64,000 nucleotides of DNA from Chrysaora quinquecirrha (taxonomy: Eukaryota; Cnidaria; Scyphozoa; Semaeostomeae; Pelagiidae), in contig JACTAT010000037.1 in the NCBI GenBank assembly GCA_014526335.1, positions 14,296,105 to 14,360,104 on the forward strand, read 5' to 3'. The position numbers were made by a program, and so were the translations under genes. Below are positions 11,701 to 22,800 of the stretch, piece after piece (position 1 is the first letter of the stretch; each line of letters begins with the position of its first letter). The notes beneath the pieces were generated by a model that saw only the letters and a program-made list of their open reading frames with translations, did not search any database and was not told the DNA's origin.

Positions 11701-12900
11701 TGACTGGAAACCTTAGCTAAGTATAATATCAGGGGAAGGTTAAAGTGCTTCTGCCCCTTGTATTCAAGATCAGTTGAGCAAGTAGCAGTAACTGGCTAGG
11801 GCAATAGAACAGCAATTGTAATGAGACTCAAGATTTATGTCATTTAAAGCCAATATTTAGGCCAATCTTTCAGTTATTATCATAGTTGCATTCACCTTTT
11901 TAGCCAATCATAAGATACAATTCTCAATGCTCAAAGCAGCTGGGTCGCATTGAGTCTCCCTGTCACTCTTCTTCACAAATTTCAAGAAGTTCTTATCAGC
12001 TTCCATCAAGTTATTACTACATACAGAGCCTGAGTCCTACCTTCCTCCTTCTCAGCCACAGCCCTGATGATGATTGTGCTTCTTATTTAGCAAAAGGGCA
12101 GATTGTTGACTCGTCTGCGAATTTGTTGAAAGTGATCCCAATATGATTTGGGCTCAGCAGCCTTGATCCCTCAATCCTTGAGGGAAATATCAACTGAATC
12201 TATTAGCCACATTGCCACAGCAACACTGGCTAGGCTGGAATCTAGGCCCTTGATGCCACAGATCTGTGGCGCACAGAGGCAAGAAGAACAATAGTAGAAG
12301 TAACAATAGAACAATAGAAATTGGTGCAAATATGTGGCATCTGGCACACATCAATTCCACCAACGAAATGACATTGGCTATAGACTGATGGTCAAAAAGT
12401 TAAGAACCTACGTACCTCTGTCTGCAAAGTATTTTTTTTCATCCCCCATGTTTTATCCACAATAAAGCACTCTTGTGACATGCAGGCAAATATGAAAGCC
12501 ACACCATTCAAATATGATTGATAAATGGGTTTAATAAAAGAAACTACGCACCACCTACACAAAATCTGAAAATTTTAAGAAACTTTCACAGTCTCTTTCT
12601 GACCTAGAACTTGTCAAAACAAATCTAGAAGTCTGAATTACCTTCACCATCTTCCAAATTGTTCAGCTGATTTAAAAGATCACTTCTTTGTGGAATACCA
12701 TCTTCAGCATTTGGTTCTACCTCGTCTTGCGTATTCCTAACTAAGATCTCATTTGCAGAATGAAAATGTCTTTCATGTTTTTGGATTTCTTCTTCTAAAA
12801 TACCATCTTCAATATTTATAAGAATGTTGTTGGCGACAATGTAAAACATTATGGAAATGACTGCGACGAGAACAGCCCATTTTATAGCTGCACTTCCCAT
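5735..12900 (-). CDS. FUT10/11: FUT10/FUT11-type fucosyltransferase (GT10), three exons
   Basis: Exons 12900-12642, 8596-8339 and 6714-5735 join to 498 codons plus stop. Both introns have clean sites: GAAG|GTAATT to CATCAG|TTGAAT, then AAAAG|GTAAGG to TTGCAG|ATAATC, both phase 1. Exon 1 gives a type II anchor (MGSAAIKW then about 20 hydrophobic residues) and an acidic stem. Exon 2 has the LPIILWWTPFTGE block and the PLPRK end. Exon 3 has NHEWAILHEESPKNN, the GCNPPSDRD block, and the GT10 donor-binding signature FALTFENAICDDYITEKLWRP. It ends in the FUT10/11-specific extension (FECFICDR...YGCPKP...). The family uses GDP-fucose in the secretory pathway, and FUT10/11 have been reassigned as protein O-fucosyltransferases. 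FUT10 versus FUT11 is not resolved. A minus-strand AATAAA lies at about 5701-5706. Intron 1 (about 4 kb) contains transposon relics. The GTG-initiated extension to 12966 is rejected in favour of the ATG at 12900. Confidence 0.9.
6995..7078 (+). repeat. tRNA-like Pol III module (SINE head or tRNA pseudogene)
   Basis: CAGCCGAGTGGTCAAGGCG matches an A box with D-arm, a CTCAC/GTGAG stem follows, and GGATTCGAGTT resembles a B box. The anticodon loop is too short for a working tRNA and the acceptor arms do not pair well, so it is not called as a tRNA gene. It lies in FUT10/11 intron 2. Confidence 0.6.
7445..7694. repeat. Perfect 54-bp inverted repeat (foldback element)
   Basis: The arm at 7445-7498 (TGATAGAATTGAATAACAAT...) is the exact reverse complement of 7641-7694, with a 142-nt spacer. 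It lies in FUT10/11 intron 2. Perfect arms point to a young foldback or MITE, or to recent gene conversion. Part of the left flank (GAGACATTGATCTAGCC) recurs near 9780. Confidence 0.85.
8690..9320. repeat. Probable MITE or repeat rich in CCAACAT/TTGGC words
   Basis: Starting at TAAGCCCCGGCTAGACGAAG the segment repeats CCAACATT, TTGGGTTGGGCA and TTGGC(C/T) words on both strands, which is typical of a small non-autonomous element. Exact ends and a target duplication were not found. It lies in FUT10/11 intron 1. Confidence 0.35.
9880..10870 (-). mobile_element. Degenerate Ty3/gypsy pol relic (RNase H end to integrase)
   Basis: Read on the minus strand with several stops and frameshifts. The RNase H end is FDIIYCPEEENIPPDTL near 10800. 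A segment resembling the integrase zinc-binding to core linker follows, with NIDFKGQLPS near 10540. The integrase core gives DVSATTVIRCL, a decayed SDR-x-A-x-F-x-SQE and PEVNGHVEKYNDVV. Next comes KNLQVRFWQNV near 10180, then the C-terminal PGTVLLNRHFWSSKF near 9935. This order is that of gypsy pol. No LTRs were identified. It is split by a small hairpin element at 9996-10076 and sits in FUT10/11 intron 1, opposite in sense to nothing else coding. Confidence 0.75.
9996..10076. repeat. Small hairpin element inserted in the gypsy relic
   Basis: CCTGCGTGCAGCCTCAAACTC at 9996-10015 pairs with GAGTTGAGGCTGCACGCAGG at 10057-10076, with one extra A in the left arm. The same CCTGCGTGCAG start recurs at about 7565, so it is dispersed. 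It interrupts the integrase reading. Confidence 0.7.
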
Positions 12901-13700
12901 AACGCCGTGAGGTGAGGTTGAGGTGATGTGAGCAAGTTTTGTAGCAGAACAGAAGTTTTCACACACTTTTCCCGAATGATCTCTTTATTCTTTTAAAAAA
13001 CCATTTTTTAGACACTCTAATTCCATGCGGATTTCAATAACAAGTTCTTGAAAGCTCCAGATGCAGATCAGATTTGGTCATGTTTTGTTGTTTCACCAAA
13101 GAGACTCTCATCTTTTGTTAGTACAGCGAGATGACTGACGAAGCGCGGTTGTCTGCCCTTCTTCACACACAACTTAGGCCGGAAAAGGTTAAAAAATATC
13201 GCCATGGCTGATACCGGCAACGGAAGTTGGTGTAAAGACAATACCGGAAATAACTAACTCACCATTCATGTCATGCTTCTCTAACGGAAGTACCTGTTCA
13301 AAGCACATTATCAGTCACCAGAAATAACTCGGAAATAAGCCGATGAGTCACATACGAAAATCATGCTCCCTGCAATATTTTACTGATACCAAATCTTGGT
13401 TTCATTACTGTTGCCCTGGCTGTTGCCTATGAAATTATTAGAAATGGAAGCAGAGCGGAAAGAAAGCTAACGGAAACGGAAGTAAAACAAACACCAATGG
13501 TTCCGTTAGTCTCTGTTTCATAAATGGAATAGAGACCAGCTAGCAAAAAAGGCCTAGCCGCTTTGCCGAGTTCAGTGTTTTGCCACTCGCTCTCGTTTTG
13601 TCTTTGACAAACATTTGGCTCTCACTTTCTACGTGATTCACTTGGTTCTTTTGCTGCTACAGCGTGTATCATTTGCAGGGCCGAAGACTAAGACCATAGC
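12901..13700. promoter_or_regulatory. Shared head-to-head promoter region of FUT10/11 and MRG15
   Basis: The two start codons face away from each other 800 bp apart, and no repeat family was recognised between them, so both 5' UTRs and promoters must lie here unless upstream noncoding exons exist. No TATA box is obvious. It is a bidirectional promoter by arrangement only. Confidence 0.45.
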
Positions 13701-14734
13701 ATGCCACCCCAAGAGAAGAAGCACAAATATGTTGAAGGAGAACGTGTTCTGTGCTATCATGGTCCTTTGATCTACGAAGCAGTGATAAAAGGACAGTTGA
13801 GGGATAAAGTGACAAAATACCTTATCCATTACAATGGATGGAACAAAAACTGGGATGAATGGGTAGCTGAGAGCCGTGTTATGAAATACTGTGAAGAAAA
13901 TTTGAAGAAACAAAAAGAGCTTAAGCAGCAACATGCGTATGCAGACATTCCCTTTTATTTTTCTATAATTTTAAATTCATTTTGGCTTGTGGTAATATCT
14001 TTCATTTTGTTGCTTTAGGCCTAACTTAATTTGCCCCATATTGCTGTATTGTTATTATTCTTTTGTTCCATTAAAGGACAAGTAGAAGAGCAAAGAAGAA
14101 GGCACTTGAGGCAGCCAAAGCAGAAGATGACAGGAAAGATTCTGGGGAGCCACAGACAAAACGCAGGAGAGCTCGTGGAGGATTTCCAACTGAAAAAGAA
14201 ACATCATCTGCAACAAAACTTGATGTAAAGATCACCATCCCAAGAGATCTACGTAGATTTTTACTTGATGATGCTGATTTCGTTACCCGTCAGAAACAGC
14301 TGGTGCCATTGCCAAAACCAAAAGATAAGACTGTGAAAGCTGTTCTTGACGAATACATCAAAATATCAAACAAAAAGATAGATCATTCAAAAAGTAATGT
14401 AGCAGAAGAAGTCATTAAAGGGATATCAGAATATTTTGATGTGGTTCTTGGAACACAACTTTTATACAAATTTGAAAGACCACAGTATTCTGACATACTA
14501 AAAGAATATCCAGATAAACCACTATGTGAAATTTATGGACCAGAACACTTGTTGAGACTTTTTGTTAAAATTGGTGGCATGCTGTCATTTGCAAACTTGG
14601 ATGAAAAAAGTATGCATTTTATTGTTGCCCAAATGCAAGATTTTCTTGAATGGATGACCAAAGGTGCTGATGATATGTTCTCATCTGAATATGAGGCAGC
14701 AACACCAGAATATTACAGAAGAGCTGCTACATGA
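13701..14734 (+). CDS. MORF4L1: MRG15 / MORF4L1 chromatin reader, two exons
   Basis: Exons 13701-13936 and 14077-14734 give 297 codons plus stop. The intron (140 bp) runs from CATGC|GTATGC to CATTAAAG|GACAAG. GC+G forms one Ala codon, after which the frame reads TSRRAKKKALEAAK, restoring the frame lost in a naive translation. Residues about 8-75 form the chromo-barrel domain (GERVLCYHGPLIYEA, YLIHYNGWNKNWDEW), known in the family to bind methylated H3K36. A basic linker (KRRRARGG) follows, then the MRG domain (ITIPRDLRRFLLDD, VLGTQLLYKFERPQYSDIL, GPEHLLRLFVKIGGMLSF, ending in PEYYRRA). In other animals this protein is part of NuA4/TIP60 and Sin3/HDAC complexes. Length is close to the usual 300-360 residues with a shortish linker. 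A polyadenylation signal AATAAA is at 15197-15202. Confidence 0.95.
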
Positions 14735-15210
14735 ACTACTGTTGGATTTTGTGACTGACTCTCCCTCTATTACCTCAGTTTTTATTATGAAATCCACTAC
14801 AAAGAATACCTTTTTGGAATATCGTTTGCTCACTTTATGCCAGTGTTTTAGATTTAGTGAGAGGTGCATCTTTTATTTTATGTCCCATGTACACAAATAT
14901 CATAAAAACCCTCTTTCTTTGTGACTAGTGAGTCTATCTGAAAGAAATCCTGTTAATTCAAAATTGACATACTTGTTATTCATCATTGTGAAATGTTATC
15001 TTAAACCTTGAAAAAACTATCATACTATACTGAATAGCCTCCACTGTATACCATAATTATTTTTTTATGTAGCTATACTAATGTTTGTGTTTTGCTGTGT
15101 TTCACATATAATCATCGTATAGCAAAAGATAATGTTCAATAGGCAATGTCATCTCGTCCATCTGTGATCACCTCAAATGGACATATTCTAATTTGAAATA
15201 AAGAAAGACA
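14735..15210 (+). other. MRG15 3' UTR
   Basis: AT-rich noncoding sequence from the stop codon to AATAAA at 15197. Other frames here are short and unsupported. Confidence 0.6.
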
Positions 15211-15606
15211 AAGAAAAACCATGCCAAAAAGGTAAAGAGAACCATGATTGATTATTGACATTTTCTAAATAAATAATAACAGTTCACAATTTCATTAATT
15301 TTGTTCAATTATAAAATGTGTAAAATTTTATCAAATTTGATCCAAAATACTCTCAATCATAATAGAAAATTCCATCTACACATTAGCTATTGACTAAAAA
15401 AGTGTTTTCACATTGACAATTACTAAGCAAGTAAATTCAATAATTCATCAAATAAAAATCAAAGCCTACAAAAAGTATTTGAATGTCCTGGCTAAAAATT
15501 GTGCTTGTGATGGATGTGGCGAGGAGACTTGCAATGTTCTTCTCTTGCTTGAAACAATGCCTGATAAATTGACAGTTTTTAGAGATTACAAACTGGACAA
15601 CATTAA

Positions 15607-15760
15607 ATGATGCATTTTAGCGCTAGTCCCTGTGGTCAACTAATCGAGACCTCAACCCTGGCTGTGATGCTACCGTTTGATTGGGCACGAACCCAGACCG
15701 AGCTGAGTTTCTCACAACACAAGCCAGCTTGGATACGAGGCCCCGTGCCGCAGCAATGCT
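15607..15760 (-). repeat. tRNA-derived SINE copy (same family as 5.3 kb)
   Basis: The reverse strand carries a B-box-like GGTTCGTGCCC. It shares CAACTAATCGAGACCTC and CCCTGGCTGTGATGCTACCGT with the copy at 5310-5470 in the same order. Confidence 0.6.
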
Positions 15761-15889
15761 TGGTTGTTGAGAGAAGCAGATTAGCTCTTTATGGGAGATT
15801 AGCTGATGAGTCCGAAAGGGGCTGACATTATTTCATTACGATCACTCTTATGCAAAAATTGCATCATTTGATATCGTACATGTATTATG

Positions 15890-16545
15890 CGTAGCAAGAA
15901 AAAGGAGAAGAAATGGAGTATCGGCTGACGGAATGCGACTGGAGGAGGTGGAAGAGTACAAGTACTTGGGAAGACTTTTACACCAGGAAATGAGATGGCC
16001 AGGGAGATCGACGAGAGAATTACAGCTGGGTGGACGTGATTTGGACAGTACAGCACATTCCTGAAAGATCAGAAGATGCCTACATGTCTCAAGAGAAAGA
16101 TCGTGAACACAGTCATACTACCAGCAATGACATACGGAGCAGAGACATGGTCTCTAACAAAACGCCAAAAGGAAAAACTGGCCGTAGCACAAAGGAAAAT
16201 GGAAAAAGCAATTCTCTTGTCGCCAGAAGAGACGAGATCAGAAACCAAGAGATAAGGAAAAGAACAAGAGTGGGTGACATCATCGAGAAAGCAAAAAGAG
16301 CAAAGGCAAGTGGGCAGGACATCTCGCCAGAATGTGTACAAGCAAATGGGCAAGAAAGCTAATCGAATGGACGCCACGAAATGGTAAAAGAACGAAAGCA
16401 AGACCAAAACGTTGCTGGAGAGACAACATCGAGGAAAGAGGAGGCAGCGGCTGGATGCAAGTGGCAAGAAATCGTAATAAGTGGAAACGCCTCTGGAGGC
16501 CATCCGCCGGCAGTGACGTGACAGGCTGAAGAAGAAGAAGATAAT
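15890..16545 (+). mobile_element. 5'-truncated LINE, C-terminal end of the reverse-transcriptase ORF
   Basis: Across shifting frames the plus strand reads the typical tail of a non-LTR polyprotein: VEEYKYLGRLL, then TYGAETWSL in another frame, then RRDEIRNQEIRKRTRVGDII, KGKWAGHLARM, and finally RPKRCWRDNIE...WMQVARNRNKWKRL before a stop. This order is typical of an RTE-like clade. The copy ends in a GAAGAAGAAGAAG tail at about 16525-16543, as expected for LINE 3' ends. Several frameshifts show it is dead. No endonuclease or RT core is present. Confidence 0.85.
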
Positions 16546-16891
16546 GCGTTGCGCGGTGTATAGCGAGGGTTGGTTCTACACTCGGCGTAACAAGTAAACG
16601 TTACAACAGAAAAAAGAAAATGATAGAACGAATATTGCTCAAACTGAAGTAAAAGCTCCTTATATAAGAAATTTTCCCAGTGTTGGTTTTCTTAGATTTT
16701 GAAAATCCTGGAGTCCAGCATTTAAAAGTTTCTTCCGAATAGGTCTTCATTAGCACAGTGTATATGGAATCATCTTGGATAAAAAAACATTAAATAGCTT
16801 TTCATATGAAGAGATACCTGCAATGTCATCAAAAACAAGAACGAAAGAGGAAAAATACTTAATACAATTTCAGACTTTACCTGGTTAGAAT

Positions 16892-19800
16892 TCAAACACC
16901 TTGATCTGCAGCAGCCTGAGTATTGGCATGTGATGTTTGCACCATCTCCCCATTGGGAGGGTTCTGATCTCCATTTTTAACGCTTTGAACCGTTGAAATA
17001 TTTTGTCCAGCCTGACTGCTTTGGATGTTTATATCTTGCGCAACTGGTGGCAAATTGGTGCTAGTGTTCTGAGGAGATGAGCCAATGGGTGCACTGTTGG
17101 GGCCCTGGGAGGTGACAGTCGACGAATAAGGTCCTGCTTGCGGGGTCTGAGCTGGCATGGCTTGGGCCAGAGACACAGTGTTTGATGGATGAAAATGGAC
17201 TCCAGAGCAAGCGCAAGCTTGATTTGGTGCGAGCAAAGACCCAGCAGCTCCGTTAAAAGCATTATTTGTTGCTTGAGAAATGACGGTTGATGATGCAGCC
17301 CCTGGTTGTGGGGTTTCAACAGGCATAGCTTGGGCCAGTGGCACAGGATGTAACAAATGACAACCAACTGCATAGCAACATTGTGCTTGATTCTGTGATT
17401 GCCAAGGCCTAGGAGACATGTTGCAAGTATTGGACTGCTGAGAGTGAGAAGCAACAGTTGCATACGAAGGCCCAGTTTGTTGATTCTGAAGGGACATGGT
17501 TTGGACAGGAAACATCCCTTGCGGTTGATGATATGAACCCGTTGCCATATTCATTGCGCTCTGTGGTACTTGCTGCATCTGCATCCCGTTAGGCAGCATT
17601 ACAAGTTGTGTTCCGGGAGACTGCAACTGTCCATTGGAATTTACAACATACTGCTGGCTGAACTGCGAATTTCCTGTACTGTTATGTGTATAGGCACGGT
17701 CTTCATATCGCTGAGTTAGAAAACATAAAAAATAATTCTTATTACTGCCAACCTTTTTCTTAAGAAGAAAGCGCAAAAAGAAAGCCATTTCGTCAAAAAA
17801 GTTTACATCTTATTGCACAGACATAACTTAGAATCCTAGCTCACCTCGTGTGAGACATCTTGTTCATAGCTCTCCCCTTCTGTGTATCAGCACTAGATGG
17901 AGGAGGGGTGGTGGGCTTCCGGCAAGTATTTCTGTATCATTGTAATCTAACTAATTTTTGCGATGGTTGTGGAGTGGTCCCCTTGAAACTCTCAATATAT
18001 TTAGGGTTCTGGGGACGTGACACCCAAAAGGGTATCGTTTTGCATGAGTTTGGTCAGTTTTCCGATATTAAGGTATTAATTTCTCGATAATCAGTATAAA
18101 CTTTATAAACTACGGTCTGAGTTTCGTTTTTGTTCACTTTTCGTGGAGAAATTTAATTCGAACTGACATATTATAACACAGTTTAAGCATATATAGCGAT
18201 GTAGAAGTTAATAAGTTCGGTATAATTTTGGGTATAGATTTATAGGAATTTGTTAAGGACATGGGTAGGCGTTTTGTTTCTTGAGCGGCTCTTGCCTATC
18301 TGAAACTAAGTCAAGTAACCCCCCGCCACGGGCATGTTTGTTTGGCTTCTGAAGGGATCTTTCATCCTTGATAGATTTCAACTCACCTGATAAGGATTTT
18401 GTTCACAACATCCATCGCAAGCTTCACAGCAACAGCCAATAAAAATGCAACAGTCATCATCATCGCACGTATTGCAGCATTTGGAATACGCTTTGCAAGA
18501 ATACACAAGTGCAGCAGTTGACAGACAGATCTCGAAAACTATCAAAAATAACAGGAAGCCGGTCAATCCGATACTGTCTTCCATCGTACTGTGTTGGACG
18601 TTTAAGTAAGAATAACTCAGACCAGATATCTTCAACTTTAGATACAATTTCAGAATACCAACAAAGTATTCGAAAGTGACGCTGTAACATGCAAGCATCG
18701 TTACTGAAAAGATGAGTGATGTGATGTTCAGGGCAAGAAACGTGCCAATCTACAAAGAAAAGTTGAAAGTCAGTTTAATTACACTTCCATCTCAGCATAA
18801 AGACCTACGATAAAAATTATATGGAAAACGAACTTGCGTTCACAAGACTACCAATATATCCAGATTTTCTTTGAGTTACTGTGGCATCGGCATGCCTTGT
18901 GAAGAAACTTCCGCATGGCCGTTCTGTTCGCATAACAATTGTACGATCATGAACTGACCTGGGCTTAGCCGTTTAGGTCGACGCAATAAAACATGGCGTA
19001 AAGTAAAGTGTGGGTTTCATATCGTCGTAAGCAACGAATGATTGCAATGGGGACGCTTATGAGGACGTTGAAAAGTGAAAATGCTTTTAAGCATGCCCGT
19101 TGCATCGACGCGGGTTCAAAAACACGTTCCCATATCATCGCTGCGCATTTCAACATCTACAGCTCGATTGAGGATTAGCTTCTGTGTCCCCTCTCCGTTG
19201 GTCACGTTGATTACGATGATACTGGAACATAACACGAAAATCACCGTCACGACAGGGACACGACCGGGCGGACTGGCACGGATGCTAGGTTGCGATCACA
19301 ACCCCGGCCTTCTTCTTAGAGGGTCTTAAACAAACTGCTTCTGCTGTTTTTGAGCAAATCTCTTCGATTTTGTGGGACTTCGAAGAGATTTGGATTGGTT
19401 TCGATCAGTCTGAAAGCAGTTGGAAATCACGGAAATGTTTCATGATGCAGATAATTGGGAAGAAGTTAAAATAAAAGATAATCAGCATATTCGAACAAAA
19501 ATATGGAAGCAAGAAAATATAGAAGCGCGAGAAAAGAAAAGGGAGAAGATTTTGCCATCGAAATATCCAAAATAAGAAAAGAAGTATTTTACATGAACAG
19601 TAGCACTTGCCTCGAATTGATTTTTTACAGAGGAGCTCATAAATAAATTGCTATAGTAAAAGCAGGCCCCTTTTACTGGAAATAGCAACCCTTGAGATTC
19701 GCTGCCAGTCCGCCTCTGGACACGACGGGGGCGTCGCTTTCGAGGAAATGGAAGCCAGGGCTTAATCTTCAATACCTCATGAAACTACCAGAAATTTTCA

Positions 19801-22800
19801 TGAATTATGCAATAATAATACGGGGGACGTTTCACGGATATTCATATTTCGCAAATATGCTCTAGCGAGAGGTCTCTTGATAATTTATTGTCGTGAATGG
19901 TATGTATACGATAACGCAGTAAAGGAGATTAATGTTTATCAACAACTTTTTGTAGCCTTATTAAAAAATTCATTTGCAAGATTTTATGGGGAGATTTTGA
20001 AAAATGTTTGACTTTCGGGAATTGAAACATGAAAGATCTAAAAAAAAGATAAGTTAAGAATTTACAACGGAAATTCGTTAAAATTTGTATCGACGAAAAA
20101 TTTATCTTACCATGCATCTGCTTTGAGATCTGTACGTGCAACTTCCTATGATTCCATTAACTAAAAACTGAAAGAGTAGAACGTTACAAGTCATTTGAAT
20201 CATAAATGATTATGTTGCTATAAAATTGAAAGTTTTTCCTGTTCTTTTTTATCGAGAAAAAGAAAAGCCCTTGTGGCATTCGAAATGTGGGTTACCCTTA
20301 CATGTTTTCTTTTAGGGCGTATTTTTTGGGTCACATTCCGTTTTTAGCAGACGCCTTCTTTTTTCAGTAGATGTCGAAACGTAATTTTTTGGTACCGTCT
20401 TCTGAAAACGGCAGGTTTGGCAGGCCTCCAAAACCTTCTGCCCCCGAAGCTGGAAGGTTTCGCAGACATCGCAAGGACTCTCGTTCTGAATGCTGAATAG
20501 TAACTTCAAAGTTAATTTCAAACCTTTAGAGATGTTGTAATCTTGTAAAAAAGCTGTTCAAGTTCAAAATTATGCTGCATAAGGCAATTTAGAACAAAAT
20601 ATTCACTCAGTTAGTCTATCGGTCGATATCTACTCCCCATCGGCATCTCTTAAGAACGGCGCATGCTCAAAACAAATTTCACAAGTGTGGCAACCGAGGA
20701 AACGGACGCCTTGTTCGATCTGCCTAAGATCTTCGGCAGCCGTGTTTTTTTGGTAAAAGAAACTTTTCCTGCTAAGTCTACAGTTTTCAAAATTCGGAGA
20801 GTCTAAAAAACAGAAGGTTACCAAAAAATACGCCCTTATTATGAGGCGCAACGAAGTTTAGGCTCCCTATTCAAGAACAAAGGGCCTCCTAAGAAAAGGA
20901 GGAGGATTTTTCGTATTGTATGCTTTTGACCATAGTATGCTGACAGGCCTCCTAAGGCCATCCCGTAAACATTCGCTAAGCCGTATTGGGTAGGAACACT
21001 GACATCGATCATTCCGTTTATGATTAACATAACACGCATTTTTTGAGGTTCCCAAGAGCACACTTCAGGATAAAATCCAATTAAAGGGCCAATTGAATTC
21101 ATATGGGCCCCAACCTACTAAATTCCAACGGGTCCCGAGCATCTCCATGACGCCACTGTAACCTTCTTGCATGTTATTTTAAATTTTGATTGTTTTGGAT
21201 AAGTAATATTGATAACAATCGAAGTCTACATAGCGATGGTATTTCGTATGCAAATTTTCTGGTTTTTGGTTAAATAAATTTCTTGTTCAAGATATGAGGC
21301 ACCGCTTATTCAGCAGTGGCGCTTGAAGATGCTGCGGTCGTGCGCTCTAAAATCCCGGCCAAACAATTAGATTTTCTTGCGACTTCTTGTACATCGACAT
21401 ATTTTAAAAATCTAGTAAATTGTAGTGAGGTGGCCAAACTTCCATAAATTTCCGATGTGTCAAGCCACAACAGAATATAGAATTGAAAGAACGCGACAAA
21501 CGACAAAAACCACCACAGAAACAAACAAACAAACACAGAAACAAACAAACAAACAAACAGAGAAGCAAACAAACAAACAAACAAACAAAGAAACAAGGAA
21601 ACAAACAAACAAACACACAAACAGACAAACAAACAAACAAAGAAACAATCAGAGAAACACACAAACAAGGAAACAAACAAAGAACACACAAACAAACAAA
21701 CAAATAAACAAACATAGAAACAAACAAACAAACAAACAAGGAAACAAACAAAGAACACACAAACAAACAGAGAAACACACAAACAAGGAAACAAACAAAG
21801 AACACACAAACAAACAAACAAACAATTAAAGAAACAAACAGACAAAGAAACGACAAAGAAACAAACAAAGAAACAACACAAACCAACAAACGAAACAAAT
21901 TTAAGAATTTGACCTACCAGTACACCACACCAGACAGGAAATGCGACCAGCGAAGTAAAGTAAGGCACAACAAAGATGTTTGCAATGCCAACAGCAATCT
22001 GAAGAAATCCAATCACACATTTCAAGATGGAGATAATGAGAACAGAACCACGCTTGTAACTCAATGGGAATGTAGAATCCCTTGATAATGGCGGATGTTG
22101 GTTAACGATCTGAATCCCAGGCACACTTTCATTCTGGTTCGGATTCGAGACTTGATTGCTTCCAGAATTAACACTGTAACGTGCATAGGCTTGGTCTTCG
22201 AGTTTCTGGAAAAGAAAACCAAGATGTTTGTTATCATTGTTAAATCATTTTTTGTTTGCAAATACAAGCATTTTTTCCTCTGCCTTGGCCAAGCCTCGCC
22301 AACATTACACCTAGAACTTCGCTAAACTTCTTTTTGCATTTTTGCTGATGCTGGGGAAGGAGTGGCTTAATGTAGCAAACTTTTATCCCAGTATTCGTGT
22401 CAATAAGTACTTCTGATTAAAGAGCCTTGGATAACTGTCAGAAATTTCTTATTTTGGGTCGTTTCCATGCATTTTCTATGTCGAAAAATTAGTAGCTTGC
22501 TTCTTTAAGAATGATAATGTGATTGACAGGTCACTTGCTTTGATTGACAGGTCACGTGGTGGCGGCATCCTTTGTGTCCCAGAACCCGTCCTTTTCCTCT
22601 ACTGGTTTTCGAAGGGAGTTCTGGGAATAATTTCCTTAGCTACGAATTCAACGTCTACGAATTCATTATTTACCTACGCTCTTCGTTTGGGTGATTTCTC
22701 TAATTAATTCTTTGCTTTACCCCCTGGCAAGTACATAGACTTGTGCAGCCATACAACCGACACTCGAAACTTATTCTAAAGTTCCAATTCTACAACTTGG

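Noticed and set aside
12901..12966. N-terminal extension of FUT10/11 to 12966
   Set aside because: It begins with GTG and would put 22 extra polar residues before the anchor. The ATG at 12900 gives a typical type II start.
21306..22124. 272-codon Cys/Leu/Phe/Val-rich frame that looks like a multi-TM protein
   Set aside because: Only the segment up to 21918 is a real exon (A'). The rest is translation of the (AAAC)n repeat beyond a good donor site.
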